From Rhodococcus sp. BP22 (GTDB taxonomy: Bacteria; Actinomycetota; Actinomycetes; Mycobacteriales; Mycobacteriaceae): a DNA stretch of 64,000 nucleotides. Shown here one piece after another: positions 17,758 to 29,144 of this stretch; position 1 is the first letter of the stretch, and the number at the start of each line of letters is the position of its first letter. A program made the position numbers and the translations under genes. Where the stretch lies: the NCBI RefSeq assembly GCF_014281965.1, contig NZ_JACFTB010000002.1, forward strand, positions 372,001 through 436,000, given 5' to 3'. Below the pieces are notes generated by a model. That model was not told the DNA's origin. It saw nothing but the letters and a program-made list of their open reading frames with translations, and searched no databases.

Positions 17758-18508
17758 AAATCTGTTCCCTTCTGTTGCCTGCGCACCCGGATGGCGGTGT
17801 CGGCACTGTGCTCGTAAACACAGTGAAACACTGGAGGTGACGCTTCCGTTGGCCTCACCCTAGTCCTGGGGAGGCGGGCTCTCGGCCCTTTGAGCTGCGA
17901 AAATTCGACGCACCACAGCAAGTCGGTCCAGTTCGAGGCGCACCGTTTCGGTCGCCTGCGGCATCGCTGGGGACCCACCGCGAAGAGCCGATCCGGACTC
18001 CAGGTGTCGGACTGGTGATGCCCAATGCACTGTTCGCCGAGTGCAATCCGGCTTTCGAGCGGTGTGTGGTCAATCGTCCGGGACTCGGCGGGCGCACCTC
18101 CCGACAAACCAAGGTATCGAATTACACGGACGTTGTTTCCCGATGTCCTTCGGTGACACCCGGATTGTGAGCCCGGCGTGTGTACGAAAGCAGAGGGGAG
18201 GGACCGAAATGGCCTCGAAAAAACTCTTGTGAATCCCCTGCTCGAGGTGCTTAATAGGATAACCTTATTTGCAGTGTTACCTGGGTATTGATTTATCGTT
18301 TGTCATTGGACCGGCGTACAAACGGCCGATCCGCCCGAACGAGGCTTGCGTGTGCCCCCGAGCTGATCTGCTCGACGGTAGGCAAGGACCGACGCTCGGG
18401 GGTGCTGCTTCAACGGCGAACGGCACCCAACAGCCGTCCGCGACGGCCGGCGATCTGTGCCGAGCCGCTCTGGCGTACTTGAAAGCTGGACTTATCCGAA
18501 GGCTAGGT
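17758..18508. other. Gene-poor divergent region between betT and gltB
   Basis: About 750 bp without a convincing protein gene. It should hold the promoters of the leftward bet operon and the rightward gltBD operon. Reading frames here are short or have no family-like pattern. Two details stand out: a 7-codon frame (18209-18232, MASKKLL) with a very strong GGGAGGGA ribosome binding site, and an imperfect palindrome around 18251-18269 (TAGGATAACCTTA) with a half-site like the DtxR/IdeR iron box. No tRNA, riboswitch fold or mobile-element end was recognised. Confidence 0.6.
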
Positions 18509-21500
18509 ATGAAGCACACTCCGGGCCCGCAAGGCCTCTACGATCCCCGTAACGAGCATGACTCCTGTGGAGTGGCGTTCGTAGTGGACATTCACGGTCG
18601 CCGTAGCCGTGACATCGTCGAAAAGGCCATCACTGCGCTGGTCAATCTCGAGCATCGGGGTGCCGCCGGCTCCGAACCCAACACCGGTGACGGCGCTGGA
18701 ATCCTCATCCAGGTACCGGACGCATTCTTCCGAGCCGTCGTCGATTTCGAACTGCCCGCCGCGGGCGCGTATGCCACCGGAATCGCTTTTCTGCCGCAAG
18801 GCAAAGTCGATGCCGCTCGTGCGTGCGAGGACGTCGAGAAGATCGTCGAGAACGAGGGCCTGACCGTCCTGGGCTGGCGTGATGTTCCCACCGACGACTC
18901 CTCTCTCGGGGCGCTCGCGCGAGATGCGATGCCCACGTTCCGTCAGTTGTTCTTCGGCTCTTCCGATTCCTCCGTTACGGATATGGATCTCGAGCGCCGC
19001 GCATTCGTCATCCGCAAGCGCGTCGAGCACGAGCTCGGCGAACAGGGACCCGGCAAAGGCGGCCCCGGCCGCGAGACCGTGTACTTCCCGTCCCTGTCCT
19101 CGCAGACGTTCGTCTACAAGGGCATGCTGACGACCCCTCAGCTCAAGGGCTTCTACATCGATCTGCAGGATGATCGTGTCGAAAGCGCACTCGGTCTCGT
19201 GCACTCACGTTTCTCGACCAACACGTTCCCGTCGTGGCCGCTGGCGCACCCGTTCCGTCGCGTCGCGCACAACGGCGAGATCAACACCGCGACCGGCAAC
19301 GAGAACTGGATGCGTGCCCGCGAGGCTCTCATCACCTCCGACGTCTTCGGTGGTCCCGACGCGCTGAAGAAGATCTTCCCCGTCGTTACCCACGGTGCAA
19401 GTGACACAGCTCGTTTCGACGAAGTACTCGAACTGTTGCACCTCGGTGGCCGCAGTCTTCCGCATGCCGTGCTCATGATGATCCCCGAGGCCTGGGAGCG
19501 TCACGAGAGCATGGACCCCGCCCGTCGTGCGTTCTACCAGTACCACTCTTCGCTGATGGAGCCCTGGGACGGACCGGCCTCGGTGTGCTTCACCGACGGC
19601 ACCGTCATCGGAGCAGTGCTGGACCGCAACGGTCTGCGCCCGAGCCGGCTGTGGGTCACCGACGACGGCCTCGTCATCATGGCGTCCGAGGTCGGCGTGC
19701 TCGACATCGATCCGGCGAAGGTCGTCAGCAAGGTTCGTCTTCAGCCCGGACGGATGTTCCTCGTGGACACCGCTCAGGGTCGCATCGTCTCCGACGACGA
19801 GATCAAGAACGAGCTCGCTGCTGAGCACCCGTATCAGCAATGGCTCGACGACGGTCTCACCGAGATCGACGATCTGCCCGACCGCCCGCATGTGCACATG
19901 CCGCACGATCGCGTTCTCATCCGTCAGCAGATCTTCGGGTACACCACCGAGGAGCTGAGTGTTCTTCTCTCGCCGATGGCGAAGACCGGGGCCGAGGCCA
20001 TCGGTTCGATGGGCACCGACACTCCGATTGCGGTTCTCTCGGCCCGCCCGCGGATGTTGTTCGACTACTTCTCACAGCTGTTCGCACAGGTCACCAACCC
20101 GCCGCTCGACGCGATCCGTGAAGAGATCGTCACGAGCCTCGGCGGCACCATCGGACCCGAGGGCGACCTGCTCGCCCCTGACGCCGACGCGTGCAAGCAG
20201 ATCGTGCTCCCGACGCCGATCCTGCACAACGACGACCTGTCCAAGCTGATCCACATCAATGACGACGGCACGCAGGAAGGCCTGCGTTCGGTGGTCGTAC
20301 GCGGTCTGTATCCGGTGGCCGAGGGCGGCGAGGGGCTTCGACAGTCGCTCGAGGCAATTCGGGCACAGGTATCTGCCGCGATTTCCGGTGGAGCGCGCAT
20401 CGTCGTGCTCTCCGATCGTGAATCCAGCGAGAAGCTCGCGCCGATCCCGTCGCTGCTGTTGACCTCAGCGGTTCATCAGCACTTGGTCCGCGAGAAGACC
20501 CGCACCAAGGTCGGCCTGATCATCGAATCCGGTGATGCCCGCGAGGTGCACCACATGGCGCTTCTCATCGGTTTCGGTGCGGCAGCGGTCAATCCGTACA
20601 TGGCGTTCGAGTCCATCGAGGACATGATCGAGCGCGGTGCCCTCGCCGATATCGAGCTCGACAAGGCCGTCGCCAACTACATCAAGGCGGCAGGCAAAGG
20701 TGTCCTGAAGGTGATGTCCAAGATGGGCATCTCGACGTTGGCGTCGTACACCGGTGCGCAACTGTTCCAGGTGATCGGCCTCGCGCAGACCCTGGTGGAC
20801 GAGTACTTCACCGGACTCAACAGTCAGCTCGGCGGTATCGATCTCGACCAGATCGCCGCTGATGTGCAGACGCGTCACGGCATCGCCTATCTCACCAACC
20901 GGCACGAGCGCGCGCACCGTGAGCTCGAGACGGGTGGGGAGTACCAGTGGCGTCGTGAAGGGGAGTACCACCTCTTCAACCCGGACACCGTGTTCAAGCT
21001 CCAGCACTCCACTCGCACCGGCCAGTACGACGTCTTCAAGGAATACACGAAGATGGTCGACGATCAGTCGGAGCGACTGGCTTCGCTGCGTGGACTCTTC
21101 CGCTTCAAAACCGAAGATCGGCAGTCCATTTCGATCGACGAGGTCGAACCGGCGTCGGAGATCGTCAAGCGCTTCTCGACGGGCGCGATGAGCTACGGCT
21201 CCATCTCCGCCGAGGCACACGAAACTTTGGCGATCGCAATGAACCGCCTCGGCGCCCGCTCCAATTCGGGTGAAGGCGGAGAAGATGCCTCGCGTTTCGA
21301 GCCCGACGAGAACGGTGACTGGCGACGCAGTGCGATCAAGCAGGTCGCGTCGGGGCGCTTCGGTGTCACCTCGCATTACTTGACCAACTGCACCGATATT
21401 CAGATCAAGATGGCGCAGGGTGCGAAACCCGGTGAAGGTGGCCAGCTTCCGGCGCACAAGGTGTACCCGTGGGTTGCCGAGGTTCGCCACTCGACGCCAG

Positions 21501-23098
21501 GTGTCGGCTTGATTTCGCCTCCGCCGCACCACGATATCTATTCGATCGAGGATCTGGCGCAGCTGATCCATGATCTGAAGAATGCCAACCCGCAGGCGCG
21601 CATTCACGTCAAGCTCGTCTCGGAACTCGGCGTCGGCACCGTCGCCGCAGGTGTCTCCAAGGCGCACGCCGATGTGGTGCTCATCTCCGGTCACGACGGC
21701 GGTACCGGCGCAACACCGCTGACGTCGGTCAAGCACGCGGGCGGGCCGTGGGAACTCGGTTTGGCCGAGACGCAGCAGACCTTGTTGCTCAACGGTCTTC
21801 GTGATCGCATCGTCGTCCAGGTCGACGGACAGCTCAAGACCGGACGCGACGTGATGGTTGCAGCTCTGCTCGGTGGTGAGGAATTCGGTTTCGCAACCGC
21901 GCCTCTCGTCGTGACGGGATGCATCATGATGCGCGTGTGCCACCTCGATACGTGCCCGGTCGGTGTTGCCACGCAGAACCCGCTGTTGCGCAAGCGTTTT
22001 GCCGGTCAGCCGGAGTTCGTGGAGAACTTCTTCATGTTCATCGCCGAGGAAGTTCGCGAGCTGATGGCAGAGCTCGGATTCCGCACCCTCAACGAGGCTG
22101 TCGGCCAGGTGGCGCTACTGGACACCACCGCAGCGAAGGACGCGTGGAAGGCATCCAAGCTCGATTTGTCGCCGATTCTCGACGAGGTCGAGTCGGCGTT
22201 CATGAACCAGGACCTCTACAACACCGGTACCCAGGATCATGGCCTCGACAAGGCACTCGACCAGCAGCTCATCGTGCAGAGTCGTAATGCTCTGGACAAG
22301 GGCGAGAAAGTGTCGTTCTCCTCGAAGATCACCAACGTCAACCGCACGGTCGGCACCATGCTGGGCCATGAGGTGACCAAGGCGTACGGCGGCGTCGGCC
22401 TGCCCGAGGACACCATCGACATCACCTTCACCGGCTCGGCGGGTAACAGCTTCGGCGCCTTCGTGCCGGCCGGAATGACACTTCGCCTCCACGGCGATGC
22501 CAACGACTTCGTCGGCAAGGGTCTTTCCGGTGGACGCATCGTCATGCGGCCCTCACTCGATGCCCCCAAGGGCTTCGTCGCCGAGGACAACATCATCGGC
22601 GGCAACGTCTTCCTGTTCGGTGCCACCAATGGTGAAGCCCTCATCCGAGGCGTCGTCGGTGAGCGCTTCGCAGTACGTAACTCCGGTGCGGTGGCAGTCG
22701 TCGAGGGTGTCGGCGACCACGGTTGCGAGTACATGACCGGTGGCAAGGTCGTCGTCCTCGGTGAAACGGGCCGGAACTTCGGTGCCGGCATGTCCGGCGG
22801 CGTCGCATTCGTCTTCGACCCGGCGAAGACGTTCGAAGCGAACCTGAACACCGAGCTGGTCGATATCGAGGACATCGAAGGCGACGAGTTCATCTGGTTG
22901 AAGGACATAGTCACCCGTCATCACGAGGAAACGGGATCCGAAGTTGCAGAGCGAATCCTCAACGATTGGTCACAGCAGGTGAACCATTTCGTGAAGGTCA
23001 TGCCGCGCGACTACAAGAAGGTACTGCTGGCCATCTCCGAAGCCGAGAAGAACGGCGCGGACGTGGACGAAGCGATCATGGAGGCAGCTCGTGGGTGA
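18509..23098 (+). CDS. gltB: Glutamate synthase large subunit
   Basis: A 1529-residue NADPH-GOGAT alpha subunit that converts 2-oxoglutarate and glutamine to two glutamate. The class II amidotransferase domain begins after a short propeptide at Cys20 in [11 protein letters not shown], the expected mature N-terminal nucleophile. The central domain, the FMN-binding synthase domain ([20 protein letters not shown]) with its 3Fe-4S cluster motif ([21 protein letters not shown]) and the C-terminal GXGXG beta-helix domain follow in order. The ATG at 18509 gives the family-typical N-terminus; a longer frame from 18269 has no supporting similarity. It overlaps gltD by 8 bp. Confidence 0.97.
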   Translation: MKHTPGPQGLYDPRNEHDSCGVAFVVDIHGRRSRDIVEKAITALVNLEHRGAAGSEPNTGDGAGILIQVPDAFFRAVVDFELPAAGAYATGIAFLPQGKVDAARACEDVEKIVENEGLTVLGWRDVPTDDSSLGALARDAMPTFRQLFFGSSDSSVTDMDLERRAFVIRKRVEHELGEQGPGKGGPGRETVYFPSLSSQTFVYKGMLTTPQLKGFYIDLQDDRVESALGLVHSRFSTNTFPSWPLAHPFRRVAHNGEINTATGNENWMRAREALITSDVFGGPDALKKIFPVVTHGASDTARFDEVLELLHLGGRSLPHAVLMMIPEAWERHESMDPARRAFYQYHSSLMEPWDGPASVCFTDGTVIGAVLDRNGLRPSRLWVTDDGLVIMASEVGVLDIDPAKVVSKVRLQPGRMFLVDTAQGRIVSDDEIKNELAAEHPYQQWLDDGLTEIDDLPDRPHVHMPHDRVLIRQQIFGYTTEELSVLLSPMAKTGAEAIGSMGTDTPIAVLSARPRMLFDYFSQLFAQVTNPPLDAIREEIVTSLGGTIGPEGDLLAPDADACKQIVLPTPILHNDDLSKLIHINDDGTQEGLRSVVVRGLYPVAEGGEGLRQSLEAIRAQVSAAISGGARIVVLSDRESSEKLAPIPSLLLTSAVHQHLVREKTRTKVGLIIESGDAREVHHMALLIGFGAAAVNPYMAFESIEDMIERGALADIELDKAVANYIKAAGKGVLKVMSKMGISTLASYTGAQLFQVIGLAQTLVDEYFTGLNSQLGGIDLDQIAADVQTRHGIAYLTNRHERAHRELETGGEYQWRREGEYHLFNPDTVFKLQHSTRTGQYDVFKEYTKMVDDQSERLASLRGLFRFKTEDRQSISIDEVEPASEIVKRFSTGAMSYGSISAEAHETLAIAMNRLGARSNSGEGGEDASRFEPDENGDWRRSAIKQVASGRFGVTSHYLTNCTDIQIKMAQGAKPGEGGQLPAHKVYPWVAEVRHSTPGVGLISPPPHHDIYSIEDLAQLIHDLKNANPQARIHVKLVSELGVGTVAAGVSKAHADVVLISGHDGGTGATPLTSVKHAGGPWELGLAETQQTLLLNGLRDRIVVQVDGQLKTGRDVMVAALLGGEEFGFATAPLVVTGCIMMRVCHLDTCPVGVATQNPLLRKRFAGQPEFVENFFMFIAEEVRELMAELGFRTLNEAVGQVALLDTTAAKDAWKASKLDLSPILDEVESAFMNQDLYNTGTQDHGLDKALDQQLIVQSRNALDKGEKVSFSSKITNVNRTVGTMLGHEVTKAYGGVGLPEDTIDITFTGSAGNSFGAFVPAGMTLRLHGDANDFVGKGLSGGRIVMRPSLDAPKGFVAEDNIIGGNVFLFGATNGEALIRGVVGERFAVRNSGAVAVVEGVGDHGCEYMTGGKVVVLGETGRNFGAGMSGGVAFVFDPAKTFEANLNTELVDIEDIEGDEFIWLKDIVTRHHEETGSEVAERILNDWSQQVNHFVKVMPRDYKKVLLAISEAEKNGADVDEAIMEAARG

Positions 23099-24542
23099 CC
23101 CACAAGGATTTTTGAAGCACACGGTTCGTGAACTGCCGAAGCGTCGACCCGTCGACCTACGGCTGATGGACTGGAAAGAGGTCTACGAGGACTTCCCCAA
23201 GGAAGCCTTGCAGACACAGGCGAGCCGCTGCATGGACTGTGGTGTTCCGTTCTGCCACAACGGCTGCCCGCTGGGGAACCTGATTCCCGAGTGGAACGAT
23301 CTGGTGTTCAAGGATCGTTGGCGCGAGAGCATCGACCGCTTGCACGCCACGAACAACTTCCCGGAGTTCACCGGGCGACTGTGCCCTGCCCCGTGCGAGG
23401 CGTCGTGCGTACTGGGTATCAACCAGGATCCCGTGACGATCAAGCAGGTCGAGGTCGAGATCATCGACAAGGCCTTCGAAGAGGGCTGGGTCACCCCCGT
23501 CTACCCGACGTTCCTGACGGGCAAGAGCATCGCCGTCGTCGGTTCGGGGCCTGCGGGATTGGCTGCCGCCCAACAGCTCACGCGTGCCGGACATACCGTC
23601 ACCGTGTTCGAGCGGGCCGACCGCATCGGCGGACTGCTGCGCTACGGCATTCCCGAGTTCAAGATGGAGAAGCGCCACATCGACCGTCGTCTGGCACAGA
23701 TGGAGGCCGAGGGCACGGTGTTCCGCACAGGTGTCGATGTCGGAGTGGACATCTCGGCCGAAGAACTGCGCGCAGAGTTCGATGCCGTCGTTCTGTCCGG
23801 TGGTGCTACCGCGTGGCGCGATCTGCCGATCGAGGGACGCGAACTCGAGGGCATCTACCAGGCGATGGAGTTCCTTCCCGGGGCAAATCACGTGCAGCAG
23901 GGCGATTACGACGCTCCGCCCGTCACAGCGAAGGGCAAGAAGGTCGTGATCATCGGTGGCGGTGACACCGGGGCAGACTGCCTCGGTACCTCGCACCGTC
24001 AGGGCGCCGAGAGCGTTCACCAGTTCGAGATCATGGCGCGCCCGCCGGAGGAGCGTGCGACGTCCACACCGTGGCCGTTGTATCCGTTGATGTTCCGCGT
24101 CGCTTCGGCTCACGAAGAGGGTGGCGAGCGAGTGTTCTCGGTCAACACCGAGCGTTTCGTCGGTGCCGACGGCAAGGTCACCGGTCTCGAAGCGCACGAG
24201 GTCGAGTTCAAGGCTGGCAAGTTCGAGAAGGTCGAGGGCAGTGAGTTCACCCTCGAGGCCGATCTGGTGCTTCTCGCCATGGGCTTCGTAGGTCCCGAGA
24301 AGCCGGGGCTGCTGACCGATCTCGGTGTGGACCTGAACGAGCGCGGCAACGTCAAGCGCTCGAACGAGTGGGTCACCAACGTGCCCGGTGTGTTCGTTGC
24401 CGGTGACATGGGTCGTGGGCAGTCGCTCATCGTGTGGGCCATCGCCGAAGGCCGTTCGTGTGCGGCTGCCGTCGATACGTTCCTCGAGGGTGTGACGGCC
24501 CTCCCGTCGCCTATCGTCCCCACTCAGGCGCCGCAACGCTGA
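23091..24542 (+). CDS. gltD: Glutamate synthase small subunit
   Basis: A 483-residue NADPH-binding beta subunit. The N-terminal domain has the cysteine motifs for two 4Fe-4S clusters ([16 protein letters not shown] and [12 protein letters not shown]). The FAD fold [18 protein letters not shown] and the NADPH fold [16 protein letters not shown] follow, and the flavin motif [23 protein letters not shown] lies near the end. It passes electrons from NADPH to GltB. Its GTG start lies inside the end of gltB (8-bp overlap), so the subunits are probably made in step. A strong terminator lies 13 bp after the stop codon. Confidence 0.97.
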   Translation: MGDPQGFLKHTVRELPKRRPVDLRLMDWKEVYEDFPKEALQTQASRCMDCGVPFCHNGCPLGNLIPEWNDLVFKDRWRESIDRLHATNNFPEFTGRLCPAPCEASCVLGINQDPVTIKQVEVEIIDKAFEEGWVTPVYPTFLTGKSIAVVGSGPAGLAAAQQLTRAGHTVTVFERADRIGGLLRYGIPEFKMEKRHIDRRLAQMEAEGTVFRTGVDVGVDISAEELRAEFDAVVLSGGATAWRDLPIEGRELEGIYQAMEFLPGANHVQQGDYDAPPVTAKGKKVVIIGGGDTGADCLGTSHRQGAESVHQFEIMARPPEERATSTPWPLYPLMFRVASAHEEGGERVFSVNTERFVGADGKVTGLEAHEVEFKAGKFEKVEGSEFTLEADLVLLAMGFVGPEKPGLLTDLGVDLNERGNVKRSNEWVTNVPGVFVAGDMGRGQSLIVWAIAEGRSCAAAVDTFLEGVTALPSPIVPTQAPQR

Positions 24543-24555
24543 TCGGTTGCACCAG

Positions 24556-24603
24556 AACGAGGTTATGGACGGAAAGCAGGTTTTTCCGCTCCATAACCTC
24601 GTT
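24556..24603 (+). terminator. Rho-independent terminator of gltBD
   Basis: Perfect 13-bp arms AACGAGGTTATGG (24556-24568) and CCATAACCTCGTT (24591-24603) with an inner GGAAA/TTTCC extension, followed by TTCGTT. It directly follows gltD. Confidence 0.85.
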
Positions 24604-24733
24604 TTCGTTACCGATAGTGAGATGTCCTGGTTTTAGGTAACCTCCGTTTACCGATTGGGCATCAATTCGACATCAGGGACTGGCATCCTCACCCTCGAAG
24701 TCGAAAGTCCGCTACTGCAGTGAGGCCGCAACC

Positions 24734-25645
24734 ATGCGCGTGAAGAAACTCGTCGCCACCGTCGGAGCCGTCATGGCTGTCGCCGCTGGGACGTCGGTCC
24801 TGTCGACGGCGCCCGCGACGGCCGATCCAGGTGGTTGCCCGGATCTGTACGTGGTCGCGATCCCGGGGACGTGGGAGACGAGTTCGGGCGCGGCGCCCAA
24901 GCCGGGCATGCTCACTGCCGTCACCGACCGCATCGCGAGTTCTTCCGTTCGCACCGATTACGTGTCTTACCCGGCCACCGCGTTTCCTTGGGAGGGTGGT
25001 GTCTACGGGGAGTCTCGCGCGATCGCCACGTCGAACGCGGGCGGAATGCTCGAAGCGATGGCCGCGCAGTGCGGTGCAACGAAGTTCGGCATCATCGGTT
25101 ACAGCCAGGGTGCCGACGCTGCAGGCGATCTCGCTGCATCGATCGGAACGGGCCTCGGCGTCGTGCCCGCGAATCGGGTCGTCGCGGTCGGCCTCATCTC
25201 CGACCCGAAGCGTTCCGACGCTGATGCACTGGTCGGCCCCGAGGTCGTCGGTACCGGTGTCGGTGGCCCGCGCGTCGGCGGGTTCGGTTTCGTCAGTCCA
25301 GTGGTGAAAACGTTCTGCGCAATCGGTGATCTGTACTGCTCGACGCCCAAGGACGACTACATTTCCCGGCTGGCAGGCTTCCTCGCGGTCTCTTCTGATC
25401 CGAACCCCGATGTGGTCGCGAAGGCGCAACAGGAAGCGCAGATTCTCATCGGCGATCTGTCGGCAGCGGGCGGGCTTCCAGTACTGCAAGGTCAGCTGAC
25501 CGATCAGGCGAACGAGCAGCGTCGACGCGAAATCGATGCGTTCTATCGCTCCGGGATCCACCAGGAATACGGCAGCTACGCGGTCGATAGCAGTGGAACG
25601 AGTGCTACGTCGTGGTTGGCGAACTACCTGCTCGATCAGGCCTGA
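24734..25645 (+). CDS. Secreted cutinase-family serine hydrolase
   Basis: A 303-residue protein with a clear Sec signal peptide (VKKLVATVGAVMAVAAGTSV, cleavage likely after ATA at about residue 31). The cutinase fold follows: CPDLYVVAIPGTWE at the start of the mature chain, nucleophile elbow GYSQGA (Ser), and a later Cys-rich region FCAIGDLYCSTPKDD with the probable catalytic Asp. In mycolic-acid bacteria such proteins act as esterases, lipases or phospholipases at the cell envelope. The mature protein is longer than fungal cutinase, with an extra C-terminal region of about 80 residues. It overlaps the 3' end of the convergent exporter gene by 10 bp. Confidence 0.88.
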   Translation: MRVKKLVATVGAVMAVAAGTSVLSTAPATADPGGCPDLYVVAIPGTWETSSGAAPKPGMLTAVTDRIASSSVRTDYVSYPATAFPWEGGVYGESRAIATSNAGGMLEAMAAQCGATKFGIIGYSQGADAAGDLAASIGTGLGVVPANRVVAVGLISDPKRSDADALVGPEVVGTGVGGPRVGGFGFVSPVVKTFCAIGDLYCSTPKDDYISRLAGFLAVSSDPNPDVVAKAQQEAQILIGDLSAAGGLPVLQGQLTDQANEQRRREIDAFYRSGIHQEYGSYAVDSSGTSATSWLANYLLDQA

Positions 25646-27174
25646 GAAGGTCCGGCTTCGATGCCGGTCGGCTGCGTCCGCAGCAGGAGATAGACCACGA
25701 TCGCCGCTGCACCCATCCCTAGTGCACTCCATGTAGCGGCGAGCGTGAGCCCGTCGACGAACCCTGCTGCCGCGATGTCTCGCAGTGCCGAATCCAGTGG
25801 TGGCGGAAGGTAGTCGGCAACGGTCATGCCTCCGCCGACGGTCTCGGACGCCGGCCCGGCTACGTCCGGCGGGGTATTCGGTGGCAGGGCGTCCTCGAGT
25901 CGGTGGCGGTAGACGGTCGATCCGATCGTTCCGAGGATGGCGATACCGACGGCGCCGCCGAGTTCGGCGCCGGTCTCCGACAGTGCCGAGGCGGCGCCTG
26001 CTTTCTCCGGTGCCGCAGCTGTGAGGACGATGTCGGAGTTGAGCGTCGAAGATGCACCGACTCCGAGCGCCAGCAGGGACATGCCCACCACCAGTAGCGG
26101 CAGTCCGGAGTCGGGTTGGATGAACGCCATCGCTGCGGCGCCGACGGCGATCAAGGCGAGTCCGCCGGCGATGATCGCTCCGGTCGAGACGATCTTGCTC
26201 AGGCTCGGCGCGAGTACCGCCCCGGTTCCGGCTGCGATCGCGGGGATCAGCAGCCACAGTCCCGCCTCCAGTGGACCGAGGCCCACGATCAGCTGCAGAT
26301 ACTGCGAGGCGAACAGACTGAATCCGGTGAGCGCGAAGATCACCAGGAATTGAACGAGTACTGCTGCGCTGAAGGCACGTTCGGCGAACAGGGTGATATC
26401 GATGAGTGGGTCGCGCCCTCGCCGTTGCCTTCGCAGGAACAACAAGCCCAGAACAATTCCGGCGGTAGCCGTGGTGATCGTCGTAGCGTCGACCCCGTCC
26501 TGTGCGCCGTGCTTGATTGCGTAGACGATCCCGAGCATCGACGCGATCGACAGTACGACGCTGAGCGGGTCGAAGCGGCCCGGATCGGGATCCTTGAACT
26601 CCGACACCAATAGCGGCGCCGAGATGAGCAGGACGACCATGATCGGAATGTTGATCAGAAACACCGAGCCCCACCAGAAGTGCTCGAGCAACGCCCCGCC
26701 GATGACGGGACCGAGGGCGCCGCCTCCGGCGAACCCGGCGGTCCACAGTCCGATCGCTTCCTTACGTTGGCCTGGGTCGTGAAACATGTTGCGTATCAAG
26801 GACAATGTGCTCGGTGCAATGGTGGCTCCGCCGATGCCCAGAAGTGCTCGCGCGAGAAGGAGCATCTCGGAGGACGTCGAGAAGGCTGCGAGCAACGATG
26901 CGGCGCCGAACACGACTGCGCCGATCATCAGAAGTCTGCGACGGCCGATCCGGTCACCGACAGAACCCATCGTGATGAGCAGTCCAGCCAGAAGAAAGCC
27001 GTACAGGTCGAGAATCCACAGTGTTTGATTGCTGCTCGGTTCCAGATCCGCGGTCATGAAAGGAAGCGCCAGGTAGAGCACCGACATGTCCATCGAGACC
27101 AGCAGGATCGGGATCACGAGAACACTCAGTCCGAGCCAATCCTTGCGGGTTGCCTTCGGGGGGTCGCCGGTCAT
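25636..27174 (-). CDS. MFS transporter, DHA2 (14-helix) family
   Basis: A 512-residue membrane protein with 14 predicted helices. The motif A loop GSVGDRIGRRRLLMIGAVVFG after helix 2 and motif C-type glycines in FAGGGALGPVIGGALLEHFWWGSVFLIN are typical of proton-driven drug exporters such as LfrA and EmrB-like proteins. Likely substrates are toxic or cationic compounds, but none can be read from the sequence. The start ATG at 27174 gives a hydrophilic N-terminus before helix 1 (LSVLVIPILLVSMDMSVLYLAL). It is divergent from the small monooxygenase gene, 122 bp apart, with no regulator adjacent. Confidence 0.88.
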   Translation of the reverse strand: MTGDPPKATRKDWLGLSVLVIPILLVSMDMSVLYLALPFMTADLEPSSNQTLWILDLYGFLLAGLLITMGSVGDRIGRRRLLMIGAVVFGAASLLAAFSTSSEMLLLARALLGIGGATIAPSTLSLIRNMFHDPGQRKEAIGLWTAGFAGGGALGPVIGGALLEHFWWGSVFLINIPIMVVLLISAPLLVSEFKDPDPGRFDPLSVVLSIASMLGIVYAIKHGAQDGVDATTITTATAGIVLGLLFLRRQRRGRDPLIDITLFAERAFSAAVLVQFLVIFALTGFSLFASQYLQLIVGLGPLEAGLWLLIPAIAAGTGAVLAPSLSKIVSTGAIIAGGLALIAVGAAAMAFIQPDSGLPLLVVGMSLLALGVGASSTLNSDIVLTAAAPEKAGAASALSETGAELGGAVGIAILGTIGSTVYRHRLEDALPPNTPPDVAGPASETVGGGMTVADYLPPPLDSALRDIAAAGFVDGLTLAATWSALGMGAAAIVVYLLLRTQPTGIEAGPSQA

Positions 27175-27296
27175 GGATCTCTACTTCCGCCGCAATCACT
27201 TCTTTTGTTCGCCAACGCCGATGCGGATGACCCACATGACGGTACCGTCGAATTCGGTGGTTGCCTCTCAGGTGGCCACATACGAGAGGACGCAGT

Positions 27297-27593
27297 ATGC
27301 CCAGTGAGCTCAAGGTTGTCGCCACCATCACCGCCAAGCCGGAGTCGGTCGATACCATCCGAACAGGTCTGGCGACGTTGGCCGAGGAGTCGTCCAAGGA
27401 GAGCGGAAACGTCTCCTACGAACTGTTCGAGTCAGCTTCCGAGCCGGGCACTTTCGTCACCATCGAGGTGTGGGGATCGCAAGAGGACCTCGACGCGCAC
27501 ATGCAGACACCCCACCTGCAGAAGGCGCTGGGCGAGTTCGGTGCGCACCTCGCCAGTGCACCGTCCATCCACCCGCTACGCGTAGTCGGCTAG
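27297..27593 (+). CDS. Antibiotic biosynthesis monooxygenase (ABM/YgiN-like) family protein
   Basis: A 98-residue protein of the dimeric alpha-beta barrel ABM fold: strand ELKVVATITAKPE, helix, NVSYELFESASEPGTFVTIEVWGSQEDLDAHMQTPHLQKAL. Family members act as quinol or small-aromatic monooxygenases, or as heme-degrading enzymes; the substrate here is unknown. The ATG at 27297 has a GAGAGGA site at good spacing and is preferred over a frame opening at 27261. Its end overlaps the convergent YhgE-like gene by 18 bp. Confidence 0.85.
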   Translation: MPSELKVVATITAKPESVDTIRTGLATLAEESSKESGNVSYELFESASEPGTFVTIEVWGSQEDLDAHMQTPHLQKALGEFGAHLASAPSIHPLRVVG

Positions 27594-29057
27594 GTCTCTG
27601 CTCGCTTCGCTGTCGCCGGGTTCGGTATCGAGAGTTCTGTAGACGATCCCGGAGACAGCGAGGAGAACGACGGTCAGCCCGATTGCCAGCCAGCCTGTCG
27701 AGGTCATCTGTCCGTATCCGATCTCGCGCGCGCCCGCGGCGGTATAACTCATCGGCATGAACGCCGACAGGTGGCCCCAGATCGAGGCACTGCTCGCATA
27801 GGCAGCTCCGCACACCACGACCTGGACCAGCAACAAACCGACGTTGACAGCTTGGCCGACAGCGGCGCCGAGCAGACGCTGGAGTGCCCCACCTGCAGCC
27901 AGATAAGCAGCGGCAGAGACGACGAGAAAGACACCGGCCCCGACAAGTGCACCGATGTCGGCCCCTGGGGCGGTGAAGGCGAAAGCACAGGCCGCGCATA
28001 CGCCGACGGCAAGGGTGGCGATGGCGGCGACGCTCCAACCGAGTCGAGAATCGCCTCTCAGGACCCGTACCAGGCTCACCGCGCCGATAGCACCGACCGC
28101 CACCAATGCCGCAACCAGATACGGCGCTACAGCCGTGCTCGACGCGGCTGCCTGCGTCACCTCGGCCTCCGAAGCGGGTGCAGGTGAGCCGGCGTTCAGC
28201 TCCTTGGCCGTCGGGAGTCCGGTGGTTGCTTCTTGGACGTTGGTCGCGATACCGCTGACGATTCCGGAGACCGGGCCGACGGCCGTCACCAACTGATCGG
28301 TTCCGGCTCGGAGTTGTCCGCCACCGGCGTCGAGCTGGCCCAGCCCGTCTCGAAGTTGGACGGTAGCGTCACCGAGCTGGCCGGTGGCAGTCAGGAATTG
28401 GCCGGATGGATCGTTCAGCTCACCGGACAGCTGGCGTGCACCGCCTTTGAGGGTCTGCAGCTGATCGAGCGTCGATGGGCCGAATCCCTGGGTGTTCAGA
28501 GTGTCGATCACCGAGCGAATCTGGCCGGAGATGGCGTCGGATCCGGGGTGCGGGAAGCTGTCGATTTGTTGTGCGGTGGCTTCGAGCTTCGCCGTGAACT
28601 CACCCTGCTGAGCGCCGAAGCCGGCGAGCTGGTCGACGAGTTGATCGACTCCGCCGCTGATCTGGGATGCACCGTCGCCTAGTTGCCCGATGCCGTCACG
28701 GTATTGGCCGAATCCGTCGGCGAGCTGAATCGTGCCGTCGTGAGCCTGGGTTATTCCGTCGGCGAGGACGATAACGCCGTCGTTGAGTTGCTTGCCGCCG
28801 TCGGTCAGCTGGGAGACGCCCCCGGACAGGAAGCTGATGGGTAACCCCGCTTGCTGCAGGCTCTTCCTCGAGGTGGCCAGTGGATCGCCGGTAGAGGCGC
28901 TGGGTGTGCCCGCTGCCGTGTTCGTGGTGGCCGGCGCCGGGTCTTCGGGGCTCAGGTCGTAGCCCGCACCGAGTGCGAACGCTCCGGCCGCTACCAGCGG
29001 AAAGGCAAGAGCAACGAGAGCGGCGGTCGGTTGCCGGAGGATTCGAAAATTACCCAT
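27576..29057 (-). CDS. YhgE/Pip-like membrane protein
   Basis: A 493-residue protein with one N-terminal helix (about 12-31), a large extracytoplasmic region and about five C-terminal helices. The outer region contains many repeats of the pattern LxDGxxQLxDG (for example QLTDGGKQLNDG and QLADGFGQYRDG), as in YhgE/Pip proteins, which include a phage-infection protein and type VII secretion accessory factors. The membrane part resembles the permease half of ABC-2-type transporters. Transported substrate is unknown. It stands alone between an ABM gene and a phosphatase gene. Confidence 0.8.
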   Translation of the reverse strand: MGNFRILRQPTAALVALAFPLVAAGAFALGAGYDLSPEDPAPATTNTAAGTPSASTGDPLATSRKSLQQAGLPISFLSGGVSQLTDGGKQLNDGVIVLADGITQAHDGTIQLADGFGQYRDGIGQLGDGASQISGGVDQLVDQLAGFGAQQGEFTAKLEATAQQIDSFPHPGSDAISGQIRSVIDTLNTQGFGPSTLDQLQTLKGGARQLSGELNDPSGQFLTATGQLGDATVQLRDGLGQLDAGGGQLRAGTDQLVTAVGPVSGIVSGIATNVQEATTGLPTAKELNAGSPAPASEAEVTQAAASSTAVAPYLVAALVAVGAIGAVSLVRVLRGDSRLGWSVAAIATLAVGVCAACAFAFTAPGADIGALVGAGVFLVVSAAAYLAAGGALQRLLGAAVGQAVNVGLLLVQVVVCGAAYASSASIWGHLSAFMPMSYTAAGAREIGYGQMTSTGWLAIGLTVVLLAVSGIVYRTLDTEPGDSEASRDLADYA

Positions 29058-29144
29058 AGTGGTTTCGAGGCTAACCGGCCCCCGGGGGCACTATGACCAC
29101 AAAAGGCCGTGATGGGGACTGAAACACCGCCCTGAGCAGGCACT

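Noticed and set aside
17754-18112. Possible protein genes upstream of betT
   Set aside because: Several overlapping frames exist but show no membrane, signal or family pattern, lack ribosome binding sites and look like GC-skewed random frames.
20465-21943. Long antisense frames inside gltB and gltD
   Set aside because: They mirror strongly conserved coding sequence on the other strand, as is usual in high-GC DNA, and have biased, repetitive composition.
24633-24655. TTAGGTAACC sequence before the cutinase as an iron box
   Set aside because: It lacks the 19-bp dyad of DtxR/IdeR sites; only a short half-site-like match.
24689-26746. Long leftward Arg-rich frame across the cutinase and exporter genes
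   Set aside because: Arg/His-rich composition and complete overlap with two well-supported genes show that it is a shadow frame.
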